A stretch of 64,000 nt of DNA from Gloeopeniophorella convolvens. Lineage: Eukaryota > Basidiomycota > Agaricomycetes > Russulales. The notes beneath the pieces are model-generated. The model saw only the letters and a program-made list of their open reading frames with translations, had not been told where the DNA came from and did no database searches. Where the stretch lies: assembly GCA_022496205.1 (NCBI GenBank), contig WTXD01000028.1, positions 248,001 through 312,000 of the forward strand. Direction: 5' to 3'. Of the stretch, positions 1-11,400 are shown one piece after another (position 1 is the first letter of the stretch; every line of letters starts with the position of its first letter). The translations under genes and the position numbers were made by a program.

Positions 1-1298
1 CCGGTGCGCGGCCGCCGCTTGTTCACGACCCGCGCTGATCAGACGTAGGGCACTCCGTCAGCCGCGTTGATTGGGAGCAGGTATTGAACAACAAATGATG
101 GGCGTACGTTTCTTCTCTCAACTCAAATGTGCCTTACCGGAGGCCGTCTTATCTTCCCAAGTAGGAGCAGGTTCTCAGTGGGCAGTGCCGATCCGTACAA
201 GTCGGAGACGATGGCCATCATTTCGTGCCTCTGCGCCTCCAAGCCACTTTCTCGCGCCTCAGCTACAAGAGTTAATGCAAATGGAGCCCCCTTGTTTCCA
301 TATGCGAGTGCGATCCGTAATGTACATACCTCGAAAGTGCGCCCTCCAACAACTAGAGTCAGTCATTCACGCCATTATAATTGACATGGTTGCGGTATGG
401 ATGATGCTGCCAACCCCACCCTTTATAGCAAAGCACACCATTGCGCCGCCCTTATAACGGAACGACTGTCTTTCGTTACTAAGGTCTGTTTTAGGAGACA
501 ATGCGCCGCCTACCTAGGGCTTCTGAGCTAGAACATTACGTCTGCTGCGCTGCACGAAAACGGCATTCACCTAGGGCTGGGGTACCGGTCTCCTGACTTC
601 TCGGGTGTAACAGTGTTTCGAAGTGTGTCCGTTGCTATCAAGGGAACGATATGCAGCATATCGACATGGTGGTGTAGGGAGGCCCAATCTCGTATACAAA
701 ATGACCTTGGTAGTCCTCACCCTCACAATTCCAGTTGGCCATTGTATGGACGTCGCCCCGGGCTGGAAAGGTGGGTACGATCGGTGCGGCCCGCACTCGT
801 CAATGTTATGACGAAGCGGGAGCCGGTGGCCCCGCCGAAGCGCGCAGCGCCCGCTACGGTAGCTGAGCAGCATTCTGGGTATCAGGTGCGTCCTGTGTAT
901 CGCTGCGGTGGATCCGACTGAGCACAATATGGTCGTAGGGCTAGCGACGGCACTCACTGCCATGTTCGACCCCTACCGCGCACACCGCAAGGACGTAGAA
1001 TGCCTGACTCCTGAGTTCAGATCCAGGCAACGAAAATATCTCCGGGGTCTACACCTGTTCTCATTTTGACGTCGGCATCTCAGCCGTAGGCCGGCGCCTC
1101 TCCGCATCTCGCGCAGCGGGTCGGCCGTACGACTCGAGCAACAAGCGATCTCGAGGCGGGCGCATACGCAAGCACCGCTGCCGACCGTACCGTGCCGGGC
1201 CGGGGCTGGCAGCTGCTACTATTAAGATGCGCACCGCATGGAGCAGTAAAGACCAGCAAGGCATACAGAACAGACATCTCGAATATCCCTACCCAACA
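1..1298. other. No gene recognised (left edge)
   Basis: Short open frames occur on both strands but none shows family motifs, a coherent intron pattern or compositional bias. I see no repeat, RNA gene or recognisable remnant here. It may be the upstream region of the decayed dehydrogenase that follows. Confidence 0.5.
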
Positions 1299-2654
1299 AT
1301 GACGGGCGTAAAATCTGTTCTGGGACAAATGTTCCCTCCAAAGCCCCAATGGACTGCGGAGAATATCCCAGATCTGACGGGAAAGGTCGCGATTGTGACT
1401 GATGAGCACGGCGTCAATCATCCCATTCGGTGCTGTTAACAAGTTCCCCCAGGCGGAACACAGGTGTCGGGAAGGAAACCGTCAAGGTATCCGACCGTTG
1501 AAATGCGCCCGCACATCGCTGATATTCTGTGACAGGCATTGCTAGCACACCGGCGCGAAAGTCTACCTCGCTGCTCGCTCGGCGGGCAAGGGTCAAGCTG
1601 CCATCAAAGAGCTCAAGGAGGAAACTGGAAAAGAAGCTGTTTTCCTGCCGCTCGATCTGGCCAACCTTCCTGTCGTGCGTAAGGGGGCGGACGAGTTCCT
1701 CTCGTGAGTGCACGCCGCGCACATTGCTTATGACTTGTTGATCGCAGAACGTAGGAAGGAGAAGGGCTCCACATCCTTATCAACAACGCGTGAGAGTCTC
1801 AGTCCCCATCACGCCTTCGGCTCAATGCTCACTCGATTATCTGAACATCTAGGGGCGTGATGACATGCCCTAAGGAGCTGCTCACGGAGCAGGGATTCGA
1901 CCTCCAGTTTGGCACCAACGTCATCGGTACTGATCCCTGACTCCCGACGCGAGAACGTCTGACGTCCTGTCGGCAGGTTACTGGTTCTTCGTTCAACTGC
2001 TGCTCCCCGCTCTGCAAGCAGCTACGGCCAATTCCCCGACGCACGCAAAGGCCCGGGTCGTGTCGGTCTCTTCGTCTGTCCACTACCTGGCAAAGGGAAT
2101 AGACTTTGACGCTATAATGGACGGGTCAGCAAGGAGGAAAGTGGCGAGCCGCGAGCTGTACGTCAGGAGCAAATTTGTGAGCACCTATTACCGCTCACGC
2201 ATGTCCATCGCTCAACTCGGCCTGTGCAGGGGAACGCTGTTGTTGCATGTGAACTTGCCAGGCGTACGGAGTCGACATCGTCTCGATAGCCGTAAACCCC
2301 GGCAACCTCAAGACAGAGCTGCAGCGCCATGCGTCGAAATTGCAGAGTGCCATGCAGGCGAGTTGCATCGTTCCCCTCGCCGACGACTGGATACTGATGC
2401 TGCTGTAAACTGGGTGCTGTACCCAGCCCAGTATGGCGCAATCACACAGCTGTACTCCGCAACGGCGCCCGAGGCGGCCGAATACAATGGCCAGGTGCGT
2501 TCGTCCCTGCGCGCGAGCCGTCCAGCCTGCTGAGTGCCTGAATGCAGTTCCTGATCCCTTGGGCGCGCACGGGCAAGGCGCACCCCGCTGCCTTGGATCC
2601 CAAGATAGGTGCGCAGCTCTGGGATTGGCTGGAGGAGAACACGAAGAACTATTG
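1299..2654 (+). pseudogene. Decayed short-chain dehydrogenase/reductase
   Basis: This is a remnant of a fungal NAD(P)-dependent short-chain dehydrogenase (retinol-dehydrogenase-like). The start reads MTGVKSVLGQMFPPKP then IPDLTGKVAIVT, a classic SDR N-terminus. The following glycine-rich cofactor loop is destroyed by a frame change and the frame stops at about 1439. Further family blocks survive in other frames: AKVYLAARS (about 1557), LHILINNA directly followed by a stop (about 1770-1793), GVMTCPKELL with QFGTNVIG (about 1855-1928), VVSVSSSVHYL (about 2057), the catalytic Tyr-x-x-x-Lys as YVRSKF (about 2159), VNPGNLKTEL (about 2293), and a C-terminus ending WDWLEENTKNY before a TAG at 2652-2654. 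The blocks are in order but need several frame changes that introns do not explain. The original enzyme would have acted on an alcohol or carbonyl substrate that cannot be named. Confidence 0.82.
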
Positions 2655-2903
2655 AAGACATAGTCTTGTCTCCGCCGAGTCGCTTCCGTCTGGAAGCCCG
2701 TCTCATGGCCACTGACTACATGGACACCTTTGGCGACAAAGCTGCCTGTCTTTCCAGATGGCCCCAACTAACGTATATACGTTGTGCCGTGGTTTGCGAA
2801 TACTGCTCTCAGTCCGATTGATTATTCGTTCGATCACAGAGACATTCTGTCGTGATATGCAGTAAGTGTGGCTTGCTGGTGCTCAGCCGGTGTCAGACAC
2901 GCA

Positions 2904-4190
2904 CTAGCATGATTGGACGGATGCTGCTGCTGGCTGAGCTTTGATCTCCGCAGGGCCCGTCGCTCTGCTTTTGACTGTATTACGTCCGACCCAAAAGCCC
3001 AACCGCATGCCAGTAACCGTGCCCAACCACGTGCCCAACCCCGCAACTACACTTGTGTGGACTACCTGGCTGGCTCCTACCAGCAGTAGGTTTGGCACCA
3101 GCCATAATAGGATCCATGTACTGATGATGCCGAGCATGAATCCAACTCTGCCGAGTAGCCCTGAAATAGGCCCGGGCCATAGTATGTGAGCATCTGACGG
3201 AAGAAAAAAGCCCGAGTGCGGTAAACCCACGACGATATCGTCCGGAGGCAAGGTGCTCAGCCCCATACTGATGGAAGAACCGCCTTATGGGGCGCCAAAC
3301 CCAGATCTGCTTCCAGATTCGCCATTTCTTTGTAGGCTTGAGCTATCAGATCTGTGTACGATTGGGCATCAAAGTACCAACCTCAGGAAATATGAGCATC
3401 AACGCTTCAGGGAGTGTGCATGATGCAAGATTAGTGAAGACGAGTACCACAGTGTTGTCGATAAAGAAGGCGACAAAATGTGACTGGACAAGTATGATAA
3501 CGACAGTTGGGATGTTGGAGAAAAGGATGAACGGGAGCAATCTCCAGCATAATTCGACGGAGTGCATGACTGGGATCACATCAGCCACGGTGCACTCAGA
3601 GCATGTGATTAGAGACTCCTTACCACCACCAACGAAGTACTTGGGAAAATGTCCAATTGCGGGAGCATAATCAGCATGGTGAAACCAGATCCACCTGGGC
3701 GGTTGCACGGCCTCGTATAAGCCAAGCCAGTACAATCTTCGTCCGAAGTCAGCACCGACTGGCAGAGATCGCATTTCGGCGCAGCGACTCACATGGCAGC
3801 AAGTATCGAGCCAGACATCCACTCAAGCGCTGTTGGAATGGTAGATTGGCCCTTCAGGGACAGTATGAACTTGGCAAGCCCAACAGCAATAAGCACGGTC
3901 ATGTTGAGGAGCCGGTATCCGGTGAACTTGATACCTAATGGTCCTGGTGGGGTCTCAACACTATGCGCATCCAAAACATCCGGGTCCGCCGTGGCATCTA
4001 TATGAGGTTCGACAATAGTAGGCACCGGCGTGGTATGCACAAACTCGACTGCAGCCAGTATCCTGACCATACTGGGAGAGTAGTACCCTGGTGGGGACGA
4101 GTCAGACCGAGTCAGACTGTGCAGCAAGGAGGGGGGAGGTGATAATGATAATTGTGGTGATTGATTGCCGCTCGTAGGTGTCTGAGACAT
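2904..4190 (-). CDS. Unrecognised multi-pass membrane protein (3' part may be damaged)
   Basis: The ATG is at 4190-4188 and begins MSQTPTSGNQSPQ, a Ser/Pro-rich cytosolic-looking head of about 75 residues, followed by hydrophobic segments around TGYRLLNMTVLIAVGLAKF. A donor GTGAGT sits at 3794-3789. The next coding block (about 3740-3350) contains YWLGLYEAVQPPRWIWF and KYFVGGGKESLITC, then two strongly hydrophobic stretches (FILFSNIPTVVIILV and VAFFIDNTVVLVF). A third block, about 3270-2904, adds two or three more likely membrane segments (WILLWLVPNLLLVGA). The blocks are not all in one frame. Introns explain the first join, but the region 3350-3250 needs a frame change I could not place at splice sites. 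I do not recognise the family; a membrane-bound acyltransferase-like protein is one possibility I could not support. Same strand as the velvet gene upstream. Confidence 0.5.
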
Positions 4191-4360
4191 GGTGAGCGCG
4201 ATTCCGCGATAGAAGGGTGTGCTGGATGCCCAGGGCGCCGACTTCCAACGGCTCGCACCTGTGCAAACTCCCAGCCGTGCCAGTCGAGGTCAGCCTTGCA
4301 ACTTCGACCGTCGCCTTTTTGTGCATCCTGTCATGCGACAAGCGCGTGCACTGCGTGTCG

Positions 4361-4367
4361 ATTTATA
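4361..4367 (-). promoter_or_regulatory. Possible TATA box of the membrane protein gene
   Basis: The minus strand reads TATAAAT about 170 nt upstream of the ATG at 4190. The spacing is long for a core promoter unless there is a long 5' leader. Confidence 0.25.
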
Positions 4368-4768
4368 CCTTTCATGGTCTTCGAGCGTACATCAGATACA
4401 TCAGACGGGAACTCGTTGATAATGATACCGATAGGCTGCACAGGTCCGAGGACTCGTTCGCACCGCATCGTCATGGTCTGATTTTCCCACGCTGGACAAG
4501 GAGCCACGAGGACCCTCGAGGACCTCCCGCGGATTGATGTTTACAGGAGACTACCCGCGGCGCGCCCTCGGTAAACAAACGCCAGTCCGACCAAACCAAC
4601 ATACGCCAAAGAAGAGCCCAGGTCATTGTCGCAGAAGTGTAATCTCGTATGTTCAGTTGCTACGACCATTAAGTATTACCCGTCGACACAACCCTCACAC
4701 GCACCACGCAACGAAAATGCTACTACATTTCATCTCACGGATCGACTAGCGCACAGCTACGAGCACAA

Positions 4769-4829
4769 TGAGGAAGAGAGGACAGAGAGAGAGAGATAGA
4801 GAGAGGACAAAAAAAAGAGATAGGGACAG
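4769..4829. repeat. Purine-rich (GA) simple sequence in a 0.74 kb intergenic stretch
   Basis: A GA-dominated tract with a run of A lies between the velvet stop (4930) and the start of the membrane protein gene (4190). The rest of 4191-4929 holds no gene I recognise; it should contain the promoter of the downstream gene and the velvet 3' UTR. Confidence 0.7.
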
Positions 4830-4929
4830 CGAGACTGCAACCGTACACACGCGACGCAAATAAAAACAATTACCACCACCACCGAACCCTCCGCGCACGC
4901 CGCCGACCTTTTGTAGCCCCCGCGCGCGC

Positions 4930-7900
4930 TCATTGCTCATCCGCGAGCATACTTCCGATGCTCAGCCGCTTCCGGCGCCCGTCATGCGCGGCCGCAGCCG
5001 CGCTCGCCGCGCCGCGCCCGCCCATAGCAGCATGCCCGTGCGCCGAATGCCCATGCGCGCTGCTGTGGCCGTGCGCGCCGCCGTGTCCATGCGCGCCCCC
5101 ATGCCCGTGCGCGCCCCAGCTCTCGCGTTCGTCCTTCCGCCGCTCGCGCTCGTCCTTCGGCTCGCGTTCGCGTTCGGGCGCACCGCGCTCGTCGCGCGGG
5201 CGCAGCGGCGCGAGCTGCAGCCCCGGCCCGACCGCCGCGGCGCTCGTACCCGCGGCGCTACTCGCGGCGCTGGGCGCCGGCTCGCGGGCCTCCCACGCGG
5301 CCTGGCTCTGCTGCGCGCCGCTCTGCTGGCCCTGTGGGGCTGGTTGCCCTTGCGCAGCGTACACCCCGGGAGCGGGCGCCTGCGCATAGCCGGGTGCGCC
5401 TCCCCAGCCCTGGTGCGGCGGGGGCGGCGGAGGCGCGTGCGGGTGTTGGTGGTGCTGGTATGACGCGTAGTGCCCTGCGGGAGGCGGCGGCGCTTGGTGG
5501 TATGGCGGGTACGCAGACGGCGGGGGCGGGGGCGCGGCGTGCGGAGGAGGGGTGCCGTACGCGCGGGGAGCGGACTGCGGGTGACCCTGGTAGTACACGG
5601 TCGCTGCGCCATTCCCTGGCGGCGGTGCAGATGCAGTCGGACCTGTGCTTGTGCGCCCACTCGCGCTACTGGGGGCGGCGGCTGGCGGGGGTGGGGGGTA
5701 GTTACCGCTCTCGCTGCTCGCAGGCGGTGGAGGCGGTGGATACTGGTACGAGGCGGAGCGCGACGTGCTGCCCGGCGAGGACGTGCTCGGTGGTGGCGGA
5801 GGCTGCTGGGGCGGCGGGCCAGCCTGATACTGCCCGTACGCCGGCGGGTTCCGGCTGCCTGCAGGGCTCGGGCCTTCCGGCCCGGGCGGCGGAGGCGGAG
5901 GCGCGTACTGGCCGTATGCTTCGCCTGGCCTGCCGTACTGTGCATAGTAACCACCAGCGCCCGGCGCATAGGCAGGAACACCCTGCTGTTGCGGGGGCGG
6001 TGGCGGATACGCCTCGTAAGCGTTGGACGGGTAGCGCGGGGGTGGATACTGATGCGCGTAGTGCTGCTGATAGTGATCGTACTGATGCGGAGGTGGCGGG
6101 TGCTGCGGGTGTTGCGGCGGCCACGAGGACGCGTACTGCGTATGATACGGCGGAGGTGGGGGAGGCGGCGCATGATGATGAGAGGGATGCACAGACTGCA
6201 AAGGCGGTGGCGGGGCCGAGTAGTGGTGCGGGGGCTGGTGCTGTGGCGGGTGCCCGGGATGGTGGGCCGGCTGCGGCGCGTGGTGCTGCGGAGGCGGGGG
6301 CGGCTGTTCGTACGCGTGGTGCTGGGGAGGTGGCGGGGGGTAGTTCGAAGCTGGCGGTGGCGGTGGCGGGACGCTGGCAGCCGGGCGCGGGTGCTCGTAC
6401 GAGCTAGACGCGCCCCCGGGCGCCAGCGCAGGGTCAATGCCCCACTCCCCAGAACTCGGAGGCGGGTTGGGCGCAGGTTCGCTCTCGTCGCCGTCCACGC
6501 GGGGGCGCTTCATGTCGCGGTCGCGCTCCTTCTCGCCCTCGCGCTCGGGACGCTTGCGGGTGCTCGGCGGCTTGCTGGAGATGGTTGTGAGCGCATTGTG
6601 GTTGTTGGTTGTGCTGCTGTGGTCGTCGTGCGGCTCGCTCTCACGGTCGCTCTCCTCGTCCGCAATCGGTATGCCGGGACCCAGGGGCTGGCCTGTCGGG
6701 AGAGGAAAGGTAGATGTGATACCGCTCCGGGGTTTTCTCTGTCGAATGTCCTTGCGGATCCGGATCTTAATGCCCTGATCAGCGAGGGAACAGGACAGCG
6801 CCGTCGACTCTGTGGCACGACCGAATCAGGCATGCGACCTTCCCAACGGAAATGCAGCGACGGACCTTCCATGCCAGGGAACTTCTTTGCTGTATATACA
6901 TAGAATGGTTGTGAGAAGATCGACTTGCAATGGTAAACGTTCGATCTGGGGACGTAATAAGCACGCTGCGACGAGGCAAGGCACCGAAGGAGCACAATGA
7001 ACGACGCGAGATGGAAAACACGCGATGCGCTAAACTGCGGATCCCGAGGGGGCCACACGACAAGGCAGCAACTGGCCAGCGCTCGCCAAGAAAAGCAAGC
7101 GCAGGCAGGCGTGAATGATGTGATGGGGCCGCGAGGGCGCGCAGTACGAGAAGAGCGGGGGACGAGTGTGAAGGGCAAAGAGTACGCCAGAGAGGAAACG
7201 ATGTGGGAAATCGAAGGAACAAGGCACGTACCCCTGGACTTCGAAGAGGGAGAGTTTCAGACGGTAGGAGCCCTCCTGGCGCACGCTGAGATCGGGAAAG
7301 ACGAAGAAGCCCGCGTCGCGGTTGTCGTTCTCCGAGTCCTTGAGGTGGTACAGAGAAGACACAACAGAGCCCGTCGTGCAGCGCGTCTTGCCGTCCTGCG
7401 AAGCCGAAGCCATGAGCATGGTACACAACACGCGATGTTCCCTGCCGGGCACGCGCACGGACCTTCATCCAATGCAGCTCCGTGTCGTCGTCCGGCTTGG
7501 CGAGGCTGGCAAACATAAAGTAGTACGGGTTCTGGAGGAAGGGCCCCGCGCCGAAGCCGGCGGGGGTGAGCATCGAGGGGTCGAGGGGCCCCGCCGAGTC
7601 GTGGGAATGGCCATGGGACGGGGGCGGGTGTTGCTGGGGCGGCGGCGACGGGGACGGGGACGGTAGATTCTTGCGGGCCTTGTCGATCACGCGGAGCTGC
7701 ACGATGGGCGGCGGGTCGATGGGGCGCCGATCAGCTGCAAGCAAAACAACGATGTATGAGTTCCAACTCCAAACAGAGCGATGCCAGACCAAAAGCAAGC
7801 TCCAGCCCAGACAGACAGCCAGCGGACCCCGCCCCACGGCGGCGTCCCCGCCGTCCCCCAAAAATCAGACAAAAACGCGGGAAACGGACGCACCTCCGAC

Positions 7901-7966
7901 GCCGCACATCCGCGCCTGCTTCGGCTGCTGTCTCACATGAAGCTCGTACTCGCGGGAGCCGTCCAT
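4930..7966 (-). CDS. vosA: Velvet-family transcription regulator, VosA-like, with giant Pro-rich tail
   Basis: Velvet proteins are fungal DNA-binding regulators that link spore development, stress tolerance and secondary metabolism, acting in the nucleus as homo- or heterodimers. The ATG at 7966 opens [20 protein letters not shown]. Five exons join in frame: 7966-7894, 7734-7463, 7395-7232, 6945-6866 and 6809-4930 (822 aa). The velvet fold covers about residues 6-210: [81 protein letters not shown], and [10 protein letters not shown]. The [11 protein letters not shown] block fits VosA better than VelB. A Pro/His insert sits at about residues 45-75. After a basic stretch ([19 protein letters not shown]) come about 350 residues of Pro/Tyr/His/Gln low complexity, an acidic/basic region, a His-Gly-Ala repeat and the end [14 protein letters not shown]. 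The introns after exons 2 and 4 have the unusual donor GTCCGT. The orthology call (VosA versus another velvet) is inference. Confidence 0.9.
5029..5115 (-). repeat. His-Gly-Ala repeat coding region inside the velvet gene
   Basis: About five short tandem units encode AHGHGGA-type heptads near the C-terminus of the velvet protein. The DNA shows a matching repeat of GCCCATGCGCGC-like units. It could bind metal or simply be slippage-prone disorder. Confidence 0.75.
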
Positions 7967-8480
7967 GGCGGGGAGGATACAAGCGGGGGGGCGGGGGAAA
8001 GAGAACCTAACTTCGGGGCGCGGGCGTGGGCTTAAGTATCAACAAATCCGCCCATAAATATTCCGATCCAGATAAACGCGAAATTCAATTCAATTCCACG
8101 GACACGGCCCCGCCCGCCCACGCCTCCGGCGCCCCCGGACACGTGAGCCCTCTGACTCCCACACTCTCAGGGCCGGAGCGCCGGCACCACTCCCACCGCC
8201 GATTTACTGCCGCTTTCGGCCACCCGCGTCGCCATCCGAACGCTTGGCCATTTGATTGCCCTCTCCGATAACAATCGCCTGCACCGCTTCGCGGGCCAGT
8301 CCTTCCTCATGCGTCCCATAGCCTTTGTAATGATCATGCCCCTCCCTGCTCTGCGCCCTCCCGCCCTCCCACACCTAAAGAACAATACTAACCCTGTATC
8401 CCACCATAGAGTACAAATCCAACAGCACAGCGACGACTGGGGCGACGACGTTCGCCCGAACACCGGCCGGCCGTCGTACC
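7967..8480. other. Intergenic: velvet promoter and Pol lambda 3' side
   Basis: Both neighbours are on the minus strand, so this 0.5 kb should hold the velvet promoter and the polymerase 3' UTR. A long minus-strand open frame runs through it from the last polymerase exons but has no family motif and lies beyond a good stop codon. Confidence 0.5.
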
Positions 8481-11400
8481 CTAACCCCGGAGACAGCGCC
8501 CGCGCGCTTCTGTCCACGGAATCTCTGCAGAATGGAACCCACGCGATCACGTTAGCACACGCACACTCAGCACAACACACAACAAAAGCAGAAACGCGAA
8601 GGAAAGAAACGCCTCCTCCCCGGGCGCCCAATGGCATGCTCACCCCGAAGCCTGCGCATGCAAGGCGCCGCGTGCCCATCTCGCATCTGTCACAGCCGCA
8701 CAGACGAGTAATGATCCCGATGACGTACGCACCCAGCTCGTGAAAGATTTCCTCCTCTGTCTCCGACGCAATAATCTGTCCTGTGCGAACGCGACGCAAA
8801 AATTACAACAATGTCAGCCCACGCACGGACAAAAGCATGCCGAGATGTGAGAAGGAAGGAAGAAGTGCGAGGGAGGGTGCCCGCAGCGCTACGTCGCTGC
8901 TGCGCGGATCTGATCGCATGGGCCTGAGGGCAGGGACGCAACGCACAGATCCGTCCCCAGAATCAGCAAGATCCCTGAACAGTCACCACGCCCGTGCCGG
9001 AAACGGCCGCCTGGCCCGTGCGCCTGTGCCACCGCACCGAAACGCAGCACGCAAGTCCAACAACAGCGGACAACGTAAGAGATCAGATCAATCATCCCCG
9101 GAACAGCTCCCCTTCACATGTGCACACGCACACGACGAAGACTGGAGAGGAGCGATTCCTGGTCTAGTCATGCAGTAGCGTCCGCGTCCGCCACCATTCT
9201 GCGCCCGTGTACACGGCGCACGAAGATAACGACAGAATTACGCCCGTTTGACTGGGCATGCCACACCGTCCACACCGTCGGCGGACTGGCGGACTCCGAA
9301 CCGTGCGCGCGCGAAGCATACCCACGCCGCCTCGGCATTGGACAGGCGCGCTGTCCGTCACCGCCCTGGAAAACCATAGACCCGCAGCCAGCGCGCCGGG
9401 CGCATAGGCGCCGTACCACGAGGCGCGCGGCGCAGCGTGCTGCTGCGATGCGATCTGATAGGACGCCGGGCGGCGTGACATCGGAGTGGGTGCGTGGGTG
9501 TGGCGCGCCCCAGGCGGTCAATCGCGCTAGAGTAAGGTTTCCCCGTGCGATGTGTGTGGCTCGCAGGCGTGTGTGAGTATCCTGGTTCTCGGGCCCACGC
9601 CAGGGACGGCGCTGTCTGCCTTGCCTCGAATGCGCGCTATCCAGACATGAAGAGAAGGGGCTCTGGAGCCTGGATGGGGAATTTGAAACGCGCAGAAGTG
9701 AGGGGCGGTGACGGGCGCAGCGCCTGCCTGGAATCCGTCTCGATCATCTGGCGGTCCCGCTCCCATGACAGTGCCAGTGACAGGCTCCCGGATTGCCATC
9801 CTCGGCTGCGCAGCGATGCAAACAGCATAGCAGATCAACAGGGGCCGGCGCGGTGGTGTGCGCAACACCTGTAGGACAGGGCAGCGGCAGCTGTATGCGG
9901 GCGCCATACAGACGGGAAGGGCGCAGCAAGGCAAGGCAGAGTAGGGAGACACATCGGGGTATTAGCTTACCTGGGTTTGTCTTGACAGTGCGGTCCTCCG
10001 CCGAGCGCACAACGCCGGCGAACAACCCACGTTGATTGAGCGAGTATCCCATCTTGTTCGCTTTCTGGCGCATAGAGCGATTGAACTGCACCCGCGAACA
10101 AACGCATGTTATTATCGGAACTTGCCTGGAAAACAAGGTGCGTGCATACCATGTCGTCGCCCTGCATACAACATTCAGGACCCGTGAGCGGAGTTTCTTC
10201 CAACGCATTGTTCAGGAAGCACGCACGGTGTAGTAGATCAACGCGGCGCCGCGGCTCTCCCAGGGGATCGTAAGAATGTCTACAACACCCCAAATCATTA
10301 TCACCGATCAGCCTGTTGCCACTGTAATCAAGCGCCGTGCGTACCAAGTCGGCGTCTTAGCCGCCTCTCTTTGCTACTGCTGCTATCCCTTGCAGGGCGA
10401 ACGCAGAGCCCACGATATACGCCTTCCAGGTAATCTCCAGCGTCCGATGACAGCGACAAGTCTTCCGTGACAACTCCGGCGGAACGCAGCGCAGACAGCA
10501 GCCTGGGCAGGATGCCTGGAACAGAAGGCGGGCGCGTGAGTGTTGTTGATCAGTTCTTGTAATATCCGAATGACTCGCACCGGCATGCGTTCTCCCATCG
10601 TCCGGTGAACGGGTGATCATGATATCGATGTCTCCGCATGTTTCTTTGCCCCTACGCTGCGTCAGTCGCTACACGGCACAAGGCGCTGCAAACGGCTCAC
10701 CGACGGTAGCTGCCCATTATCTCCACGAATAGTTTCGAATCCATGGAGAGCGCTGCATTGTCGCGTGCATCAGCAGGCGCTCCATCTCATGTTTCTAGAA
10801 GCGCACCGATAGCCTTTATGGCCTCGAATATCTCACGCGCCTCTTCTCGAGGCATCCTCGTATTGATATCTGGATCGCGGAGATCAAGCCCGTTCGTAAC
10901 GTACGATGCATCTACGTACCATCGTAGTGCTTCAGTCCAATTAACTGGACACTGGTCACGTCGATACCACCCTTTCGTTTCTTGATGTCATCGAGTGTGC
11001 GACAGCCGGCATTGTACCACGCGTATGCCGTCGATTGTCCTACAGGAGCGATTGATAATGGAAGAGACGGCAGAATGTTGCTCCGCACCAACGCCGTATA
11101 TCCCCTGAAATAGCTGTACCACCGCAACGTCCTCCGTCCGTTCAGCGTCTATGCGGCGCAGGGATCCCGTCTCAATGATCTCCATGATCTATGCAAGGCT
11201 GAGTGGGAAACGGTGATTGATGAGATTGTACCTGGCATCACCTTCTGTGCGGTCTTCTCTCCTATGCCGTCTAGGGACATGGCCTGCTCTATCGTTCCAA
11301 TACGTTTCTTACATCTTCTCAAAGCCGAGATTGCTATGCGACGAACAGATCAGTGCCCGTTCTCAACGCAGAGCAAGACCAGCGCAGACCTCTGTTGTAG

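Noticed and set aside
4962..6903. Several very long open frames on both strands across the velvet tail (350-490 codons)
   Set aside because: They are Arg/Ala/Gly-rich shadows of the Pro-rich, GC-rich repeat. Only the frame continuing the velvet fold ends in a sensible C-terminus and joins upstream exons.
8167..8799. A 210-codon minus-strand frame over the last polymerase exons and beyond
   Set aside because: Only its first part (IIASETEEEIFHELG) is polymerase. The spliced gene stops at 8481, and the remainder has no motif and lies in the intergenic region.
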